From contig MNCI01024011.1 of NCBI GenBank assembly GCA_015680685.1, forward strand, positions 40,232 through 104,231: DNA of 64,000 bases, written 5' to 3'. The notes under the pieces are model-generated. The model worked only from the letters and a program-made list of their open reading frames with translations, was not told the origin of the DNA and made no database searches. Below are positions 33,514 through 44,856 of the stretch, piece after piece (positions within the stretch are counted from its first letter, which is position 1; each line of letters opens with the position of its first letter). A program made the position numbers and the translations under genes. This stretch comes from Gnetum montanum. Its lineage: Eukaryota; Streptophyta; Gnetopsida; Gnetales; Gnetaceae.

Positions 33514-36500
33514 ATGAACATGAATCTAGATCAACCTTCCACATTAGTATCTAACACATTTGACACCATGATCCACCCAAACCATGCCGTGCTAAGCCAT
33601 GAATAATACAATTTTATTTGTGCCAAAATCCAAGCAGGATTACTAGTGGATTGCCTTGACTTAGAGGCAAAATGGAACTAGAAATGAGTCCACTGGGATG
33701 GATAGGAGTACAACCCCTCCTTGTTTGACATAATCCCACTCATGGAGTCCTACCAACAACTGTTGCCCCAACTCATTCATGCACACGAGCATGATGTAGA
33801 GACAACCTACGAGGAAGCCTCACAGGAGGAAGAAGATGAGTTTGAGGCTCACTCCGAATGCAAGAGCCTCTTCTAGACTATCTTCCAATAACTACTTCCT
33901 AGTACAGTTTCTCCTCGATTTAGTCCACCCATTCTCTCCAAGATGGTGACCATGCCAATTCAACCTTCCTTGCAAGCAACCGCTACATTTGCCCAACCTT
34001 ATGCTCATGCAGGGGCCACCTCCTAGCCTCAGATGACTTAGGCATCTCATGTCCCACTTGTCTCATCAGTGCCCATGGCATCCATCCAACCCACTCATGT
34101 ATGGTCCACCTCGATTACCATGCCCATCCCTTAGCCAACACATCAACTAAACCCATTCGCTATAATGTTAAACTAAAAATGACTATCTGCTACGACATTA
34201 AACTAGCAATAATTGTTCATTACAATGTTAAACTGGCAAACTCCGCAACCAACAATCCGGTCCTATGCTATGCAACCAACACAAACCTAGCTAATGCAAC
34301 CAGCTAGCAAATCCTCAAGCTTGGATCAGGCATTCCAGCTGATCCAAAGTTTGACGGATCAGATCAACCAAATTAAAGTTACCTCCCTCGGAACCATCAA
34401 GGTGGTGGACTTCTATTGGGATGACCCATAAGTCCTACTATCACACCCTTGACTCTTCCAAATGGTCTAGCTACCTCAACTCACCAAGTACAATGGGGAA
34501 CCCCAATGCACACTTGGCCACATTTTGATTTGAGTGCCTACTCCTTCAAGCTTGGCCACATGTCATCATCCACGTGTTTCCCATGTCACTCACTAGCAAG
34601 GCCTTAGACTAGCATTGCATACTACCTGAGGCCTCAATCTCTTCTTTTGAGGATCTCATAAGCTAGTTTGTGACATGCTTTAGGTATAACCTAAAGCTTG
34701 AAGTAATGCTAAACTAGCTCATGTAGGTCAAGCAGGGGCCCCTAGATCTTGTGCTAAAATTTCTCCAACATTGGAATGCTGCATTGAGAGAAATGCGTGA
34801 ACCCCTAGTAGAGATGCATCTAATGGCCATATTTAAGGGTATAGTAAATGAATTCATCAAGTTAAAACTATACTACTTGGCCCCAAAGTCTCTCAGCCAA
34901 GCCTTTGCCCAAATGAAGTGCATAGAGGAGGCAATGCAAGGTAGCAATGACCTAGCCTATGTAGCCTGTAGAAACCAACATGCACATAAACAAAATGCAA
35001 TAGTGGTAATAGTGGCCACAAGTAGAAAAGCAACTAACCAAGGCTTGAAGGCTAAGTAGCCTAAGGCCCTAGCTCACAATTCTACCAACTCTGGTACCAA
35101 CTTTCCTACATTGGGAGGGGCCACCCTAAGGCTCAACTTTGAGCATAAGGATAGTTCAAAGTATACACTGCTACCGATTGAACCCTCTAAACTATTTGAG
35201 CAACTCTTGAAAGCCAGGCAAATCCAGGACAAACATGTATTGGAGAGTGCCTGCTAGAAACATGACAGGTGTTACAAACTACTGAGAAACTCTACCTTAG
35301 TAGTACCAAATGAGCCATTGATCTGGCAACATTTTAAGTTGGACCAATACTATCATTACCACAAGATATTTGGTCACAGTAGAGATAATTATCATGCTTT
35401 GCAAGATGACCTGCAAACAATGATAGAATGAGGCCAATTAGTGCTCGATGTAGTAAGCCAATCCAACATAGATGATTCCCCCTATGTCATAAACTCCATC
35501 AGCATAGGTGGCAAGTCTGAACATGTACAACAACCTTTTGTGATTCACATGCCTCCCAGCAAGGCAAGGATCCCCTCAGCCTCCACAAGTAAGAGCCCCC
35601 CCCTTTGTTATCAAAGTGCCACATTGGGTACCCAAAACACCCTTTTTGGTCAAGGTCTGACAACAATCATTTGCTAGGATGTTAAATTAGCAACCAAACC
35701 AACTGTCTACTAAGATGTTAAACTAGCATGATGTAGTAGCAACAATCGCTAAGCAACCTTTTGTCATCAAGGTGCCACAACAAGTTGGTCCTGCAACAAC
35801 TCCTATACCACTATTTGTCATAAGGATGCCACAACATGATGGCCCCTCACCTACCTGAAGCTCAATAGTGGGCAACATCTTGGTCTCTCCTTCTTCAAGG
35901 GCCAACCCCACTAGCAACCCAGGTAGGCCTACTAAATGACAATGCAAAAGGATAAACGAGTGCCTCACAACCCCCATGGCCAAAGTAAAGGCCATAACTA
36001 GCAAGTGATAATGAAAAAATGGGGTCCCTACCCTTAGGTAGGCTAAGAAACCCAAGCCCAAGTCCCCTTCACGAGAGATCCATCTCTCAAGCTGCATGGA
36101 GGAAGTCAAGGCAAACACAACGGTTGATAACATGGACTTCGTAGCTACACTAACCTAGGTAAAACAAATTCTTAATCAAAAGAACACAATGTTGAGCTTG
36201 TATGATTGGTCATGATCTCATTTGCTCACCTCCAAGCATTGGCTTGAATCTTGACCTCCATTTCTATTATGGAGGACATCCTTGTAGATGAAAATACCAT
36301 TTGTGTAGCAATGTTGCCCCCTACGCCATAGGAATTGAGTTCAACATCTCTAGTATTTCACAATGATGTAGTCAAGGTCAACCTCAAATGAGGGGAGGTC
36401 ACTATAGCTTTGTTGTCAATTAGCATACATGTTGGATAGTGCACGATCCACAAAGTGCATGTTGATGATGGTGCAACAACAAACATAGTCCTGTACTCTG

Positions 36501-36900
36501 TCATCGACAAGCTAGGCTTGGTCAAAAAAATTAGGCCAGCCAAAATCACATGTCTAAAGTCCTTCAATGGATCATGCATCATCGTCAGGTGTACAATCAA
36601 CTTTGCCTTTGTGGTAGTGGAGCAATTCCCCACCAGTGCAAATTTCACTATCATAGAGGAGATGCTAGGCTTCAAACTGATCATGGACAAGACTTGGCTA
36701 GCTCAACTATGAGTTGTCTCCTCTCCCATTCACCAAGAAGTCCACCTTTCATACAAAGGTGGTCAAGTTATCATCCACAGTGATAATGCCTCCTCTTCGG
36801 CTATCCACAACATAGACATGGAGCAAGTGTTGGAGGTGGAGTTTCTTGGTGTTGCATCTGTGACAACCAATGCAATGCATAAAGTTGACACATCCAAATG
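33514..36900 (+). pseudogene. T2 gag-protease, decayed
   Basis: ATG at 33514 (MNMNLDQPSTLVSNTFD). Gag core reads LTKYNGEPQ near 34472, FVTCFRYNLK-type text near 34670, then LKFLQHWNAALREM and LMAIFKGIVNEFIKLKLYYL (34750-34880). A zinc-finger-like YHYHKIFGHSRDNYHALQDD lies at 35351. Protease reads VHVDDGATTNIVLYSVIDKL at 36453, where the usual D[ST]G is DDG, then MLGFKLIMDKTWLAQL at 36663. Many TAG stops. Minisatellite-like GTTAAACTAGCA motifs intrude at 34140-34250 and 35660-35735. The layout fits Tat/Ogre gag-pro; it cannot produce protein. Confidence 0.8.
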
Positions 36901-37139
36901 AGCAGTTAAAGCTAATAGCCTCCCAGAGGACCCTATGCCCTATGCATCCCCTAATCTAAACTAGATTAGGAAATGACTACTTGATCAAGGCACTGCCTTG
37001 GCCAAAAATGCACTAGGCACCTACTTACCCCTTGCCTCCACTTGCCATGCATTTTTGACTTTCATAGGCATCACACTAGCCTACACATTTACATTTTGCT
37101 TGCTTGCGTAGATCACACATTTTATTTTGTTCACACGTT

Positions 37140-37400
37140 GGCCTAAAATGGCCTTAAGCTAAAACTAGCAACACTTGATGGCCTAAAATGGTCTTAAACT
37201 AACAATGGCATGGCCTTAAACTAGTGATGGCCTGAAATGGCCTTAAACTAGCATTGGCCTAAAATGACCCAAAACTAGCAATACTTAGTGGCTTGAAATA
37301 GCCTTAAACTAGTGATGGCCCAAAATGATCCAAAACTAGCAACACTGGATGGCCCGAAATGGCCTTAAACTACCATTGTGGCTTGGAAATGCCTAAAACT
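37140..37400. repeat. T2 minisatellite 1
   Basis: Units of about 30-35 bases: GGCCTAAAATGGCCTTAAAC plus TAGCAAC. Roughly eight units. Inverted match to T1 40150-40450. Confidence 0.85.
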
Positions 37401-37499
37401 ATGACTTTTTGCATTGCTTTTCCTTCATTTGTGAATTTTAGCTTTGTGTACGACAGGTGCTACTTGATGTTATTTTTCTAGTTGACTTTTGCAGGATCA

Positions 37500-37665
37500 G
37501 CCTTACATCATGACGTTAAACTGGCATAACATCCATTGTCCGCTACAACGTTAAACTAGCATCCATTAGTCTGCTAGGACTATAAACTACCACATCATGG
37601 TCTGCCAGGATCTTAAATTGTGTTCACAGTCTTCTAGGAATTTAAACTAGTATGTTGCTAATTTG
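37500..37665. repeat. T2 minisatellite 2
   Basis: Units CATGACGTTAAACTGGCA, ACAACGTTAAACTAGCATCC, CTAGGACTATAAACTACC. It lies only about 100 bases after minisatellite 1, where T1 has some 15 kb or more between them. Confidence 0.8.
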
Positions 37666-37862
37666 TTGGAGCACCTGGCATTGGTGAAACCCTTGGGGCA
37701 CTCATAGGATCATCACCTCCCACCATTCTACGAATCTTTTGGAGCACCTGCCATTAGTGTGACCTTTGGAGGACTCACAGCATCATCACCCTGGTACTTT
37801 CATTGGCCTCTTGATCACTTGCAACTGGCACAACAGTTGACGTATTTGTAGCATCTTCACAT

Positions 37863-38340
37863 TTGGAATCTGCATTTGCATGTCATGTTGTGTGGTTTTC
37901 TTATCTTCTTAGAGTTGTGTTTGCAGGACGAAGCCTTAGAGGTGGTCATGCAGAGATGCATCTCATCACAGCAGCAAGTTACCACATCGCTCCAATGTGC
38001 ATGATTGGAGTAGTTAAGCCACTCAATAGTGCATATCCCCCTCATCCCATTATAGCCTATGCACATCCACTCCTTCATCCCAATAGCCTCTCATCCCCCA
38101 CATACTCACGATTGCACATCCCTATGATGCATATGCACTGCGACACATATGGCATTCTAATCACATCAACCATATAACCCAAGGTGAACATAACACAATT
38201 TATCTTGTAGGAAGCCTCTATTGGCTGGTTAAGGCCCAAGCGGATGTAATGCAACTCATCCTAGGGAGGAAACACCTATCCTACAGACGTGATATGGTTG
38301 CATCAAAGAAAAGCCCATCTACTCGATGGCCCACACCTTG
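37863..38340 (+). pseudogene. T2 copy of ORF-X, decayed
   Basis: Open from 37863 to 38177 (GGHAEMHLITAASYHIAPMC; LNSAYPPHPIIAYAHPLLHP), then a frameshift, then NTIYLVGSLYWLVKAQADVM and LGRKHLSYRRDMVA to about 38330. It matches T1 24194-23702. Position is between the pol remnant and the 3' LTR, in sense orientation. Product unknown. Confidence 0.45.
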
Positions 38341-38849
38341 TAGCTAGCATTTAGTAGTAAGCTGAACCCAACAAAGGTTTTGCCTCATAGTAAAGTTAAG
38401 AAGAAAAAAAGCAAGAAATGAAAAAGGAAAAAAAAGAAACAAAGGAAAATGGGAAAAAGCACAAACCTAGCCAAATTGACAATGCTATAGCTTTGCAATT
38501 GGCCTAGCCTTGGATCAACTTTGACTCTCTCATAAGCACTCCGATGAGAGGTTAATATTTTAGGGACAAGCCACTACATGCCATGGTCATGTCAATTGTG
38601 CTAACTTTGCATCTTACATCAGGATACACTATTTGCATTTTATTTCCTCTACTTGCATTTCATCTTCCTAGCACATTACCTACACACGTTGCCCTAGCAT
38701 ACCCTTATCCATAGCACTCTTGAACATGGTGGAATGACACTTGATCTATTATGACAAGCGATGTTGGTGCCACATTTGCTATGTTTTTTTGTAATTCTTT
38801 GTTGACATCTCTTGGGCCACTTCTCTAGACATTAATAAAGAGGGACCAT
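38341..38849 (+). other. T2 3' untranslated region and polypurine tract
   Basis: A purine-rich AAGAAAAAAAGC run at 38400-38450, then sequence inverted-homologous to T1 23167-23700, ending in AATAAAGAGGGACCA just before the LTR TG at 38850. Confidence 0.7.
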
Positions 38850-38989
38850 TGAAACACCACAAAATTTTGGGTCTCAACGTCTTGACTACAAATTTGGCTA
38901 AGTGTCAAAATGGTGACACTTTGCCCAAATTTTTCTAAGTGTTGAGTGTAGTTAGCTCTAAGTGCCAAATTTGCAAAAGTTTTCTAAGA
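38850..38989 (+). repeat. T2 3' LTR stub, truncated
   Basis: TGAAACACCACAAAATTTTG onward matches the first 140 bases of the 5' LTR and then stops abruptly at about 38989. The antisense unit resumes after it. Confidence 0.85.
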
Positions 38990-40010
38990 GTTAGAGTTAG
39001 AATGATAGCAAGTGCCATCCCCAAGTATCCACCTAAAGTTAAGCAAGTGCCTTACCATGTGTACAAGGTAGCTAGCAAGTGCATGCTTTCCAGTGCGAAA
39101 GCATTATGGACCTACAGGTGCTCAAACAAGCACCTATGAAAATGCATGCATGAGCTCTAGGAGATGATGGTAAGCCAAAATGAGAAGATGGGGGACCTTC
39201 AGTCTCAATATGATTTTCTATCGGCTTGGGCATGGGGAGATGGTACTTAGAAGACTGCAAAGATCAATTATGCCAGGTACCGGTCGATGATCCAAGGTAA
39301 GAATGAGGCCACTTGGGAGGTCATTGAGTAGAGGCTATAGATGGACCTATATGCCCTAAAGGGCTAGGAGTGGAAGAGCTTTAGCCCTATGGTGTGCAAA
39401 TGGGGGCACATGTAGAAGGACCACGAGTGCCACTACAAGCATGAGCAAGATGGATACTTGCAACAACTCAAAGAGAAGTTTGTCAAAGCCCAGCACTTTG
39501 AGTTGTTCTTTGAGGTAATTGGTGGAAGTTGGGCTTTTGATATATTTGCTCACCACATAGTGGTTAGTGGTTCTCTTGAGCATGAGATTGCCATGCCTTC
39601 AGGGGAGACTTCATGTGCCACTTTTTCTATGCTGCCATTCACATGGACTATTGTGAATGAAGATAAGATCCTTGCAGGTGTTGATTTCGGCTAGGAAGAC
39701 TAGACATGACTATTAGAGGCTAAGATCCTTCGACACTTAGAGGAGGGCCTTGATAGCATACCTCCAGACATGGTCGATGTAGGACCCTCTCAGGTTATAT
39801 CTTTTATGTTACTTTTTATGCTTTTTTCTATTAGTTGTATATTGTATACTTGCTTATGGTTTATATGTCCTGTTGTTGCTATTGACAAGCACTAGGTAAT
39901 ACTGCAGGCCCTAGCGACATGGCAGAAGAAGAGGAGCCTCCACCCCCCACCTAGCGCTACTTGTTAGGCAAATCTTAATGTAGCCTTGCCATCGGGCATT
40001 TTTGTATTTT
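38990..40010 (+). pseudogene. Antisense gene-like unit inside T1, right part
   Basis: Plus-strand text includes SSAKALWTYRCSNKHL (39087), EKMGDLQSQYDFLSAWAWGD (39183), INYARYRSMIQGKNEATWEV (39265), then DGYLQQLKEKFVKAQHFELF (39450) running open to 39694. The end is near 39955 (EEEPPPPPT or an alternative frame), followed by AT-rich, 3'-UTR-like sequence. A helix-rich, coiled-coil-like character is apparent; no family recognised. It continues the unit that starts at 28169. Confidence 0.45.
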
Positions 40011-40149
40011 ACAGTATTTTTGTTGTATGATATAGAGGATGCAATGGGTTATATATTTTTTATGAAATGGTGTAGAAATTATCATGTGAAGTGCATGATG
40101 AGTATACTTTTGTATTTATTTGCTATGTGTTGTATGAATGATGCAATAG

Positions 40150-40450
40150 ATAATGCGATTGCTAGTTTTAGGCCAATTTAGGCTGCATGTGTAGATAATG
40201 CTTTGATAGTTTTAGGCCATTTTGGGCCTTAGCGATAAAGGAAATTTGATTGCCAATTTTAGGCCATGGTAGGCCATGCGCTAGTTTAAGGCCTTTTTCA
40301 GCCATAAGACATAAAAGGAATTACTAGTTTTAGGCCATGGTGGACTGCATAGTAGTTTAAGGCCATTTCGAGCCACAAATTGCTATTTTAAGGCCATGGT
40401 GAGCTGTGCGTTACTAGTTTAAGGCCATAGTGGGCTGTGGTATTTTTTTG
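40150..40450. repeat. T1 minisatellite 1
   Basis: Units of TAGTTTTAGGCCATGGTAGG / CTAGTTTAAGGCCATTTC. Inverted match to T2 37140-37400. It lies downstream of protease in the T1 sense. Confidence 0.85.
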
Positions 40451-40799
40451 TAACTTTTGCATTTTATGATGTTTATGTATTTTGAAGTTTTTATGTGTAA
40501 ACTAACTACTAAAATTAACTAAGAAAAATTGTAAACTTAGCGTAATGCACAAATAGAGAATACACATAAAGAAAGGAATAATGCAAAAGATGTAGACAAC
40601 TAAGCTAACATAAAATGCAGACAAAATGCAAATAGGCAAAGTGTGCACAAGTGGGGCAGGTAAGGACCCATCGCCTATTGGACTAAAGGGATACCTTAGC
40701 CATGTAGTTGTTTCCTAATTTGATGTGGATTAGGAGGTGCATAGGTCTTGGAGGGTTTGATATGGTACTCACCTTGACCTTTGTCAGCTATGTCGAAGG
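40451..40799 (-). other. T1 spacer after protease
   Basis: Non-coding; AT-rich at 40500-40640. The GCATAGGTCTTGGAGGG block near 40740 matches T2 after protease. No gene seen. Confidence 0.5.
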
Positions 40800-43700
40800 G
40801 AAATTCTTCCCACAAAGCATCTTCTAAGGGTTAGGGGCTTCCGTTGATCCTTCAAGTTGGTTTGCTTCACATTTTCCACCTTTATCTTTTACAGGAGGCT
40901 TATCATCAGGCAACTCCACCTTTGATCCATATTTAGCATCGATGTTGCTGATGGTCAGAGAGGCTGCATTGTCACTGTGTATGATAACCACTCCATCTTG
41001 ATATGAAAGGTGGATCTCTTGATGAATTGGGGAGGAGATAGCTTGTAGTTGGGCTAACCAAGGCCTACCCAAGATTAGGTTGAAACCTAGCATCTTCTCA
41101 ACCACTATGAACTTGGGTATGGTGGGGAATTTCTTCCCCCCCTAGCATGAAGGCTATCATGATAGTTCCCTATACGACAACACGTAACCCATTGAAGGAC
41201 TTTAGGCAAGTTGTCTTCGCTGGTTGAATTTGGTCAGCAAGATCAAGCTTGTCAATGATTGTGTATGGAATGACATTGGTTGTCACCCCATCATTGACAT
41301 GCACCTTGTGATTCTGACATTCTCCCATGTGGATGGTAATGAACATCAACATGGTAATGACTTGACACTTTTCAGGGTCCACCTTGATTACTTCATAGTG
41401 AAATGCCAAAGGTATTAAACTCAATTCCTACAAAGGGGGAGGTAACATGACAATGTGAATGGACTATTTTTCCATTAGGATTTCCTCCATGATGGGAATG
41501 GAGGTCTACATGCACACTAATGCTTCACAATGGGTGAAGGAGGTCATTACTAGGTCATATAGGCTTAACATTATATTTTATTATTTCAAAGGCTACTTGA
41601 CCTGCGTCAATGCATCAAGGAAGTCTTTGCCTTTGTCTACCACTTTGTTGTTGGTGGCCTTCATCTCCTCTATTTAGCCCAAGAGATGAATCTCTCATGG
41701 AGGTGATTTGGGCCTTGCTTTGTTTGTTTGCTTTGGAGCTTTAGTGCTCTATTATGGGTTGCTTGCTGCTGGAGCCTTAGTGCTCCAGTGTTGATTACTA
41801 GTTGCTGTGGCCTCTTTAGTTGGTTGGGCCATTTTTATAGAGGACAAGGAAACAAGATTTTGTGGGCCTAATTCCATTTGCTCTTAGTGTGCCTAAGCAT
41901 TCGATTGGAAAGGCATTTGTTGGACCTCTTGGTTTGTCATCTTATTTCTTTGTTGGTGTTTCTTGTAGAATGGGGTCTTAGGTGAGCAAGGGCTAATGCA
42001 TTACCCACCACTAGGCTTGCAACAGGCAAGGAGTTTGCACATTATGTCACTCTTACGATGAAGGATGTTTGGGTTGTTGCAGCTATAACATCCTATAGGG
42101 TCTTGACCACAAAGGGTGTTATGAATGCTCAAGGTGATGCTCTAATGACAAAAGGGATCCTCAAGTTGGTTGCTGTTGAGGAGGCCCCATTACTACTAGA
42201 GGGCACATAAACTATGAATGGCTCCCATGCCAGTTCTGCATCATCATCAATGTTGATGGCATTAATGATGTACCCTGCACTGCTTGCATTGAGAGGATCC
42301 TTGTAAATTCCCATTGATTGGTTTTGGGGGCACACTAGGTTGGTAGGGTCAAGGACCAACTCATCCTTGTTAATCATGCATTGGATGTCATCCTGCAAAG
42401 CCATGCAGAAGTCTGTGTCATGACCTTGCAGTTTGTGATATTGGAAAAACTGGTCCAATTTGAAATGCTTAGGGACCAAGGGCTCTTTTGGTAGTGTAGC
42501 TGAAGGATTTTTGAGGAGCTCATAGTATCGATCATGCTACTTGTGAGCATCATTGGACATTTTCTTATACTAGATGTGTTCAACATGAAGTAGTTGACCT
42601 AATAGCTCTAATCGCTTGATGGGCAATGATGTATACTTTGAGCAATGCTTGCTCTTGAAGTTAGGCCTTGCGATCACTAGTGCCATGGCCACTAACAACA
42701 TGGATTGGTTATTTGCCACTAGGCTAGGGCTAACTTCCTTATTGTTGTTGGCTAGGGCCTTGAATGGCTTGGTTTGGCATTGGCTGGCTTAGCCTCATTG
42801 GCCACTGTTGCAATGGTTATGGTCACTTGCCTTTTTCCTTGTCTTTCTCTTTCTTCATGTGTAAATTTTTGTAGGCCATGTAGAATGAATCCTTGTTGGC
42901 TTCCATTGCATTCTAAATGCCTTTGATTTGAGTAAATGCTTGGCTTAGGGATTGCAGGGCAAGGTAGTATAGTTTCAACTTGATGAAGTCGTTCATTGTG
43001 CCTTTGAAGATGGCTAGTAGGTGTATCTCCACGATGGGCTTGTGGATCTCGTTAAGTGAGGCACTCCACCGCTAGATAAATTTCTGCATGGGCTCTAAGT
43101 GGCCATACTTTACTTGGATCAATTGGCCCAGGGTTGCCTTAGGCTTCAAGTTTTACTTGAAGTGAGTAACAAATTGGATAACCAATCCATCCAAAGAAGT
43201 GATCGAGGCCCTGTGGAGCACGTAGTACTAATCTAGTGCCTTACTAGTTAGGGATATGGCAAACACATAGATGATGGTGTTTGGCCATGCTTGCAATAGA
43301 AGGCATTTTGACTTGAAGGTCACTAGATGGACATTAGGATCCCCTTCACTACTGTATTTGGTGAATTATGGGAGTGGGGCCCTAGTGGGAAATGCCAGTG
43401 GTGGGACTACAGGATTGATTGGATCATTTTGGTAGAAGTCCATCACACGGATGGTTTTTGAGGAGGTAGCCTTAAGCTACTTGACCTCTTTGGTAAGGCT
43501 TTGGATTAGTTGAAATGCTTGATCCAAGCTAGGTGTGGTTGCAGTGTTGGGCTATGTGGGTTGTGTTTCTCGCTATGGTTGTTGGATGGCCCATGACCTA
43601 ACTCCAGGTTATGTGACCACACATAATGCTTGTTGCATGGGTTGTGCCATAGACATAGCACTCGGGCCCCACCATGAGTTCATGGATTTGGTCATCATAA

Positions 43701-44478
43701 AGGATGCCAACATGATGGGTGAGATGAATGATGTGTAAGTTGCATACGATGGGGAAGGAACATGCATGGTGTGCACATAGGGTTGTTTAGGTGCAATAGT
43801 TATTACTACGAAATGCTAGACGACCTGAACATATTGAATCGGCTGAATGAGTTGAATAGGTTGTGAAGGCTACTTAGGGATGGTGAAAGGCACGCTGAAG
43901 GAAAGACTAAAAGGTAGAGCATCCTGCTGTGTCTATGGCATTTGGTGGACTACCATCATAGGTGTTGACCTGGGCAACAATGCCAGACTATGAGATTGTG
44001 GAGGAATGAAAGTAGAGGCTATCTATTGGAATGAGGCATAGAATAGGTTCTGATGCTTGGATTGAGCCTCAAACTTGTCTAGCTCCTCTTGGAGGGGCTC
44101 CTGATAGTCTATCCCTTCCTCATGGCTCATGTTGTAGATGAGGTTGTTTAGCATCCACTAGTAATCTTTCATAAGTAGGACAAAGTTGAAATGGGAAGGG
44201 AGGCATTCCCTTCCATTATAGTACATGATCTCATAACTATGTTTGCCTTTCATTTCTTAGTGGTCTAAGGGTAAACCTACTTGGATTTTTGCACAAACGA
44301 AGTTATACTACTCATCATTGAGCACCATGACCTTGGGAGGTAGGTTGTGCTACCTAAGAGATTGCCTTTGTGCCAAGACAGGGTTCCTAGCCCCAAGAAG
44401 GTTAATTTGTATTTCCTACTAAATGGGCTAAACAACAACCATGCTTGGAGTAGAGGTTGAAAGCTGCTCAGGTTTCAT
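40800..44478 (-). pseudogene. T1 gag-protease, decayed
   Basis: ATG at 44478 (MKPEQLSTSTPSMVVV). Readable blocks in order: MVLNDEQYNFVCAKIQVGL, HEEGIDYQEPLQEELDKFEA, SLDQAFQLIQSLTKEVK, gag core FTKYSSEGDPNVHLVTFKSK and LLAIFKGTMNDFIKLKLYYL (about 43000), zinc-finger-like FFQYHKLQGHDTDFCMALQD (42443), and protease VHVNDGVTTNVIPYTIIDKL (41310), where the usual D[ST]G is NDG. Then 41105-40824 encodes MLGFNLILGRPWLAQL and an acidic Lys-rich tail. T2 carries the same order, so the layout is reliable. Frameshifts and TAG stops inactivate it. Confidence 0.82.
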
Positions 44479-44831
44479 GGTGCAAGAGAGAAATGCAAAG
44501 GGCTGCTTATGCAAAATAGGAAGAAAAACAGCTAAGTGTTGTAGAAAAATAGCTAAGTGTAAAGATTTAGAGAAATGGCTAACTATAGATTACAAAAAAA
44601 AGAAAAAGAAAAATGCTAACTTTGGGACTACGCTTAGAGCTTACTACGCTCACTACACTAGAGCTAGTTACACTCTGTTGAGAACCTAGAATTTAGTCAA
44701 GTGAAAGTTATGTGCTTTGGTGTTGTTTAGTGGGGTTTTAGGGGAACTGACAATGGGGTCTAGTCTACACCAATGGTGTAGAGAGCATGCAGGGAAACAA
44801 CCAAGGGATGGCTAAAGAAGGAAATGATGAA
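44479..44831 (-). other. T1 leader between primer site and gag
   Basis: Matches the T2 leader in inverted orientation, with GCTAAGTGT-type repeats at 44530-44610 and CTACGCTCACTACACTAGAGC modules near 44640. Confidence 0.65.
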
Positions 44832-44850
44832 GGCCCTCCTTCTAGCACCA
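44832..44850 (-). other. T1 candidate primer-binding site
   Basis: TGGTGCTAGAAGGAGGGCC on the minus strand, six bases inside the 5' LTR end. It begins with the TGG needed to pair with a tRNA CCA end. Confidence 0.5.
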
Positions 44851-44856
44851 AAAAAC

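Larger units (their letters stand above)
31601..38989 (+). mobile_element. T2: Tat/Ogre-like element, plus strand, nested in T1, RT to integrase deleted
   Basis: Same family as T1 but opposite in orientation. Order: 5' LTR 31601-32989, candidate primer site 32996-33014, leader with tandem repeats, gag-protease 33514-36900, minisatellite 1, minisatellite 2, ORF-X, 3' untranslated region, polypurine tract AATAAAGAGGGACCA (38834-38848), and a 140-base stub of 3' LTR. No RT, RNase H or integrase text is present. The left flank is TTATT; no matching duplication is found because the right LTR is truncated. It interrupts the antisense unit of T1. Confidence 0.82.
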
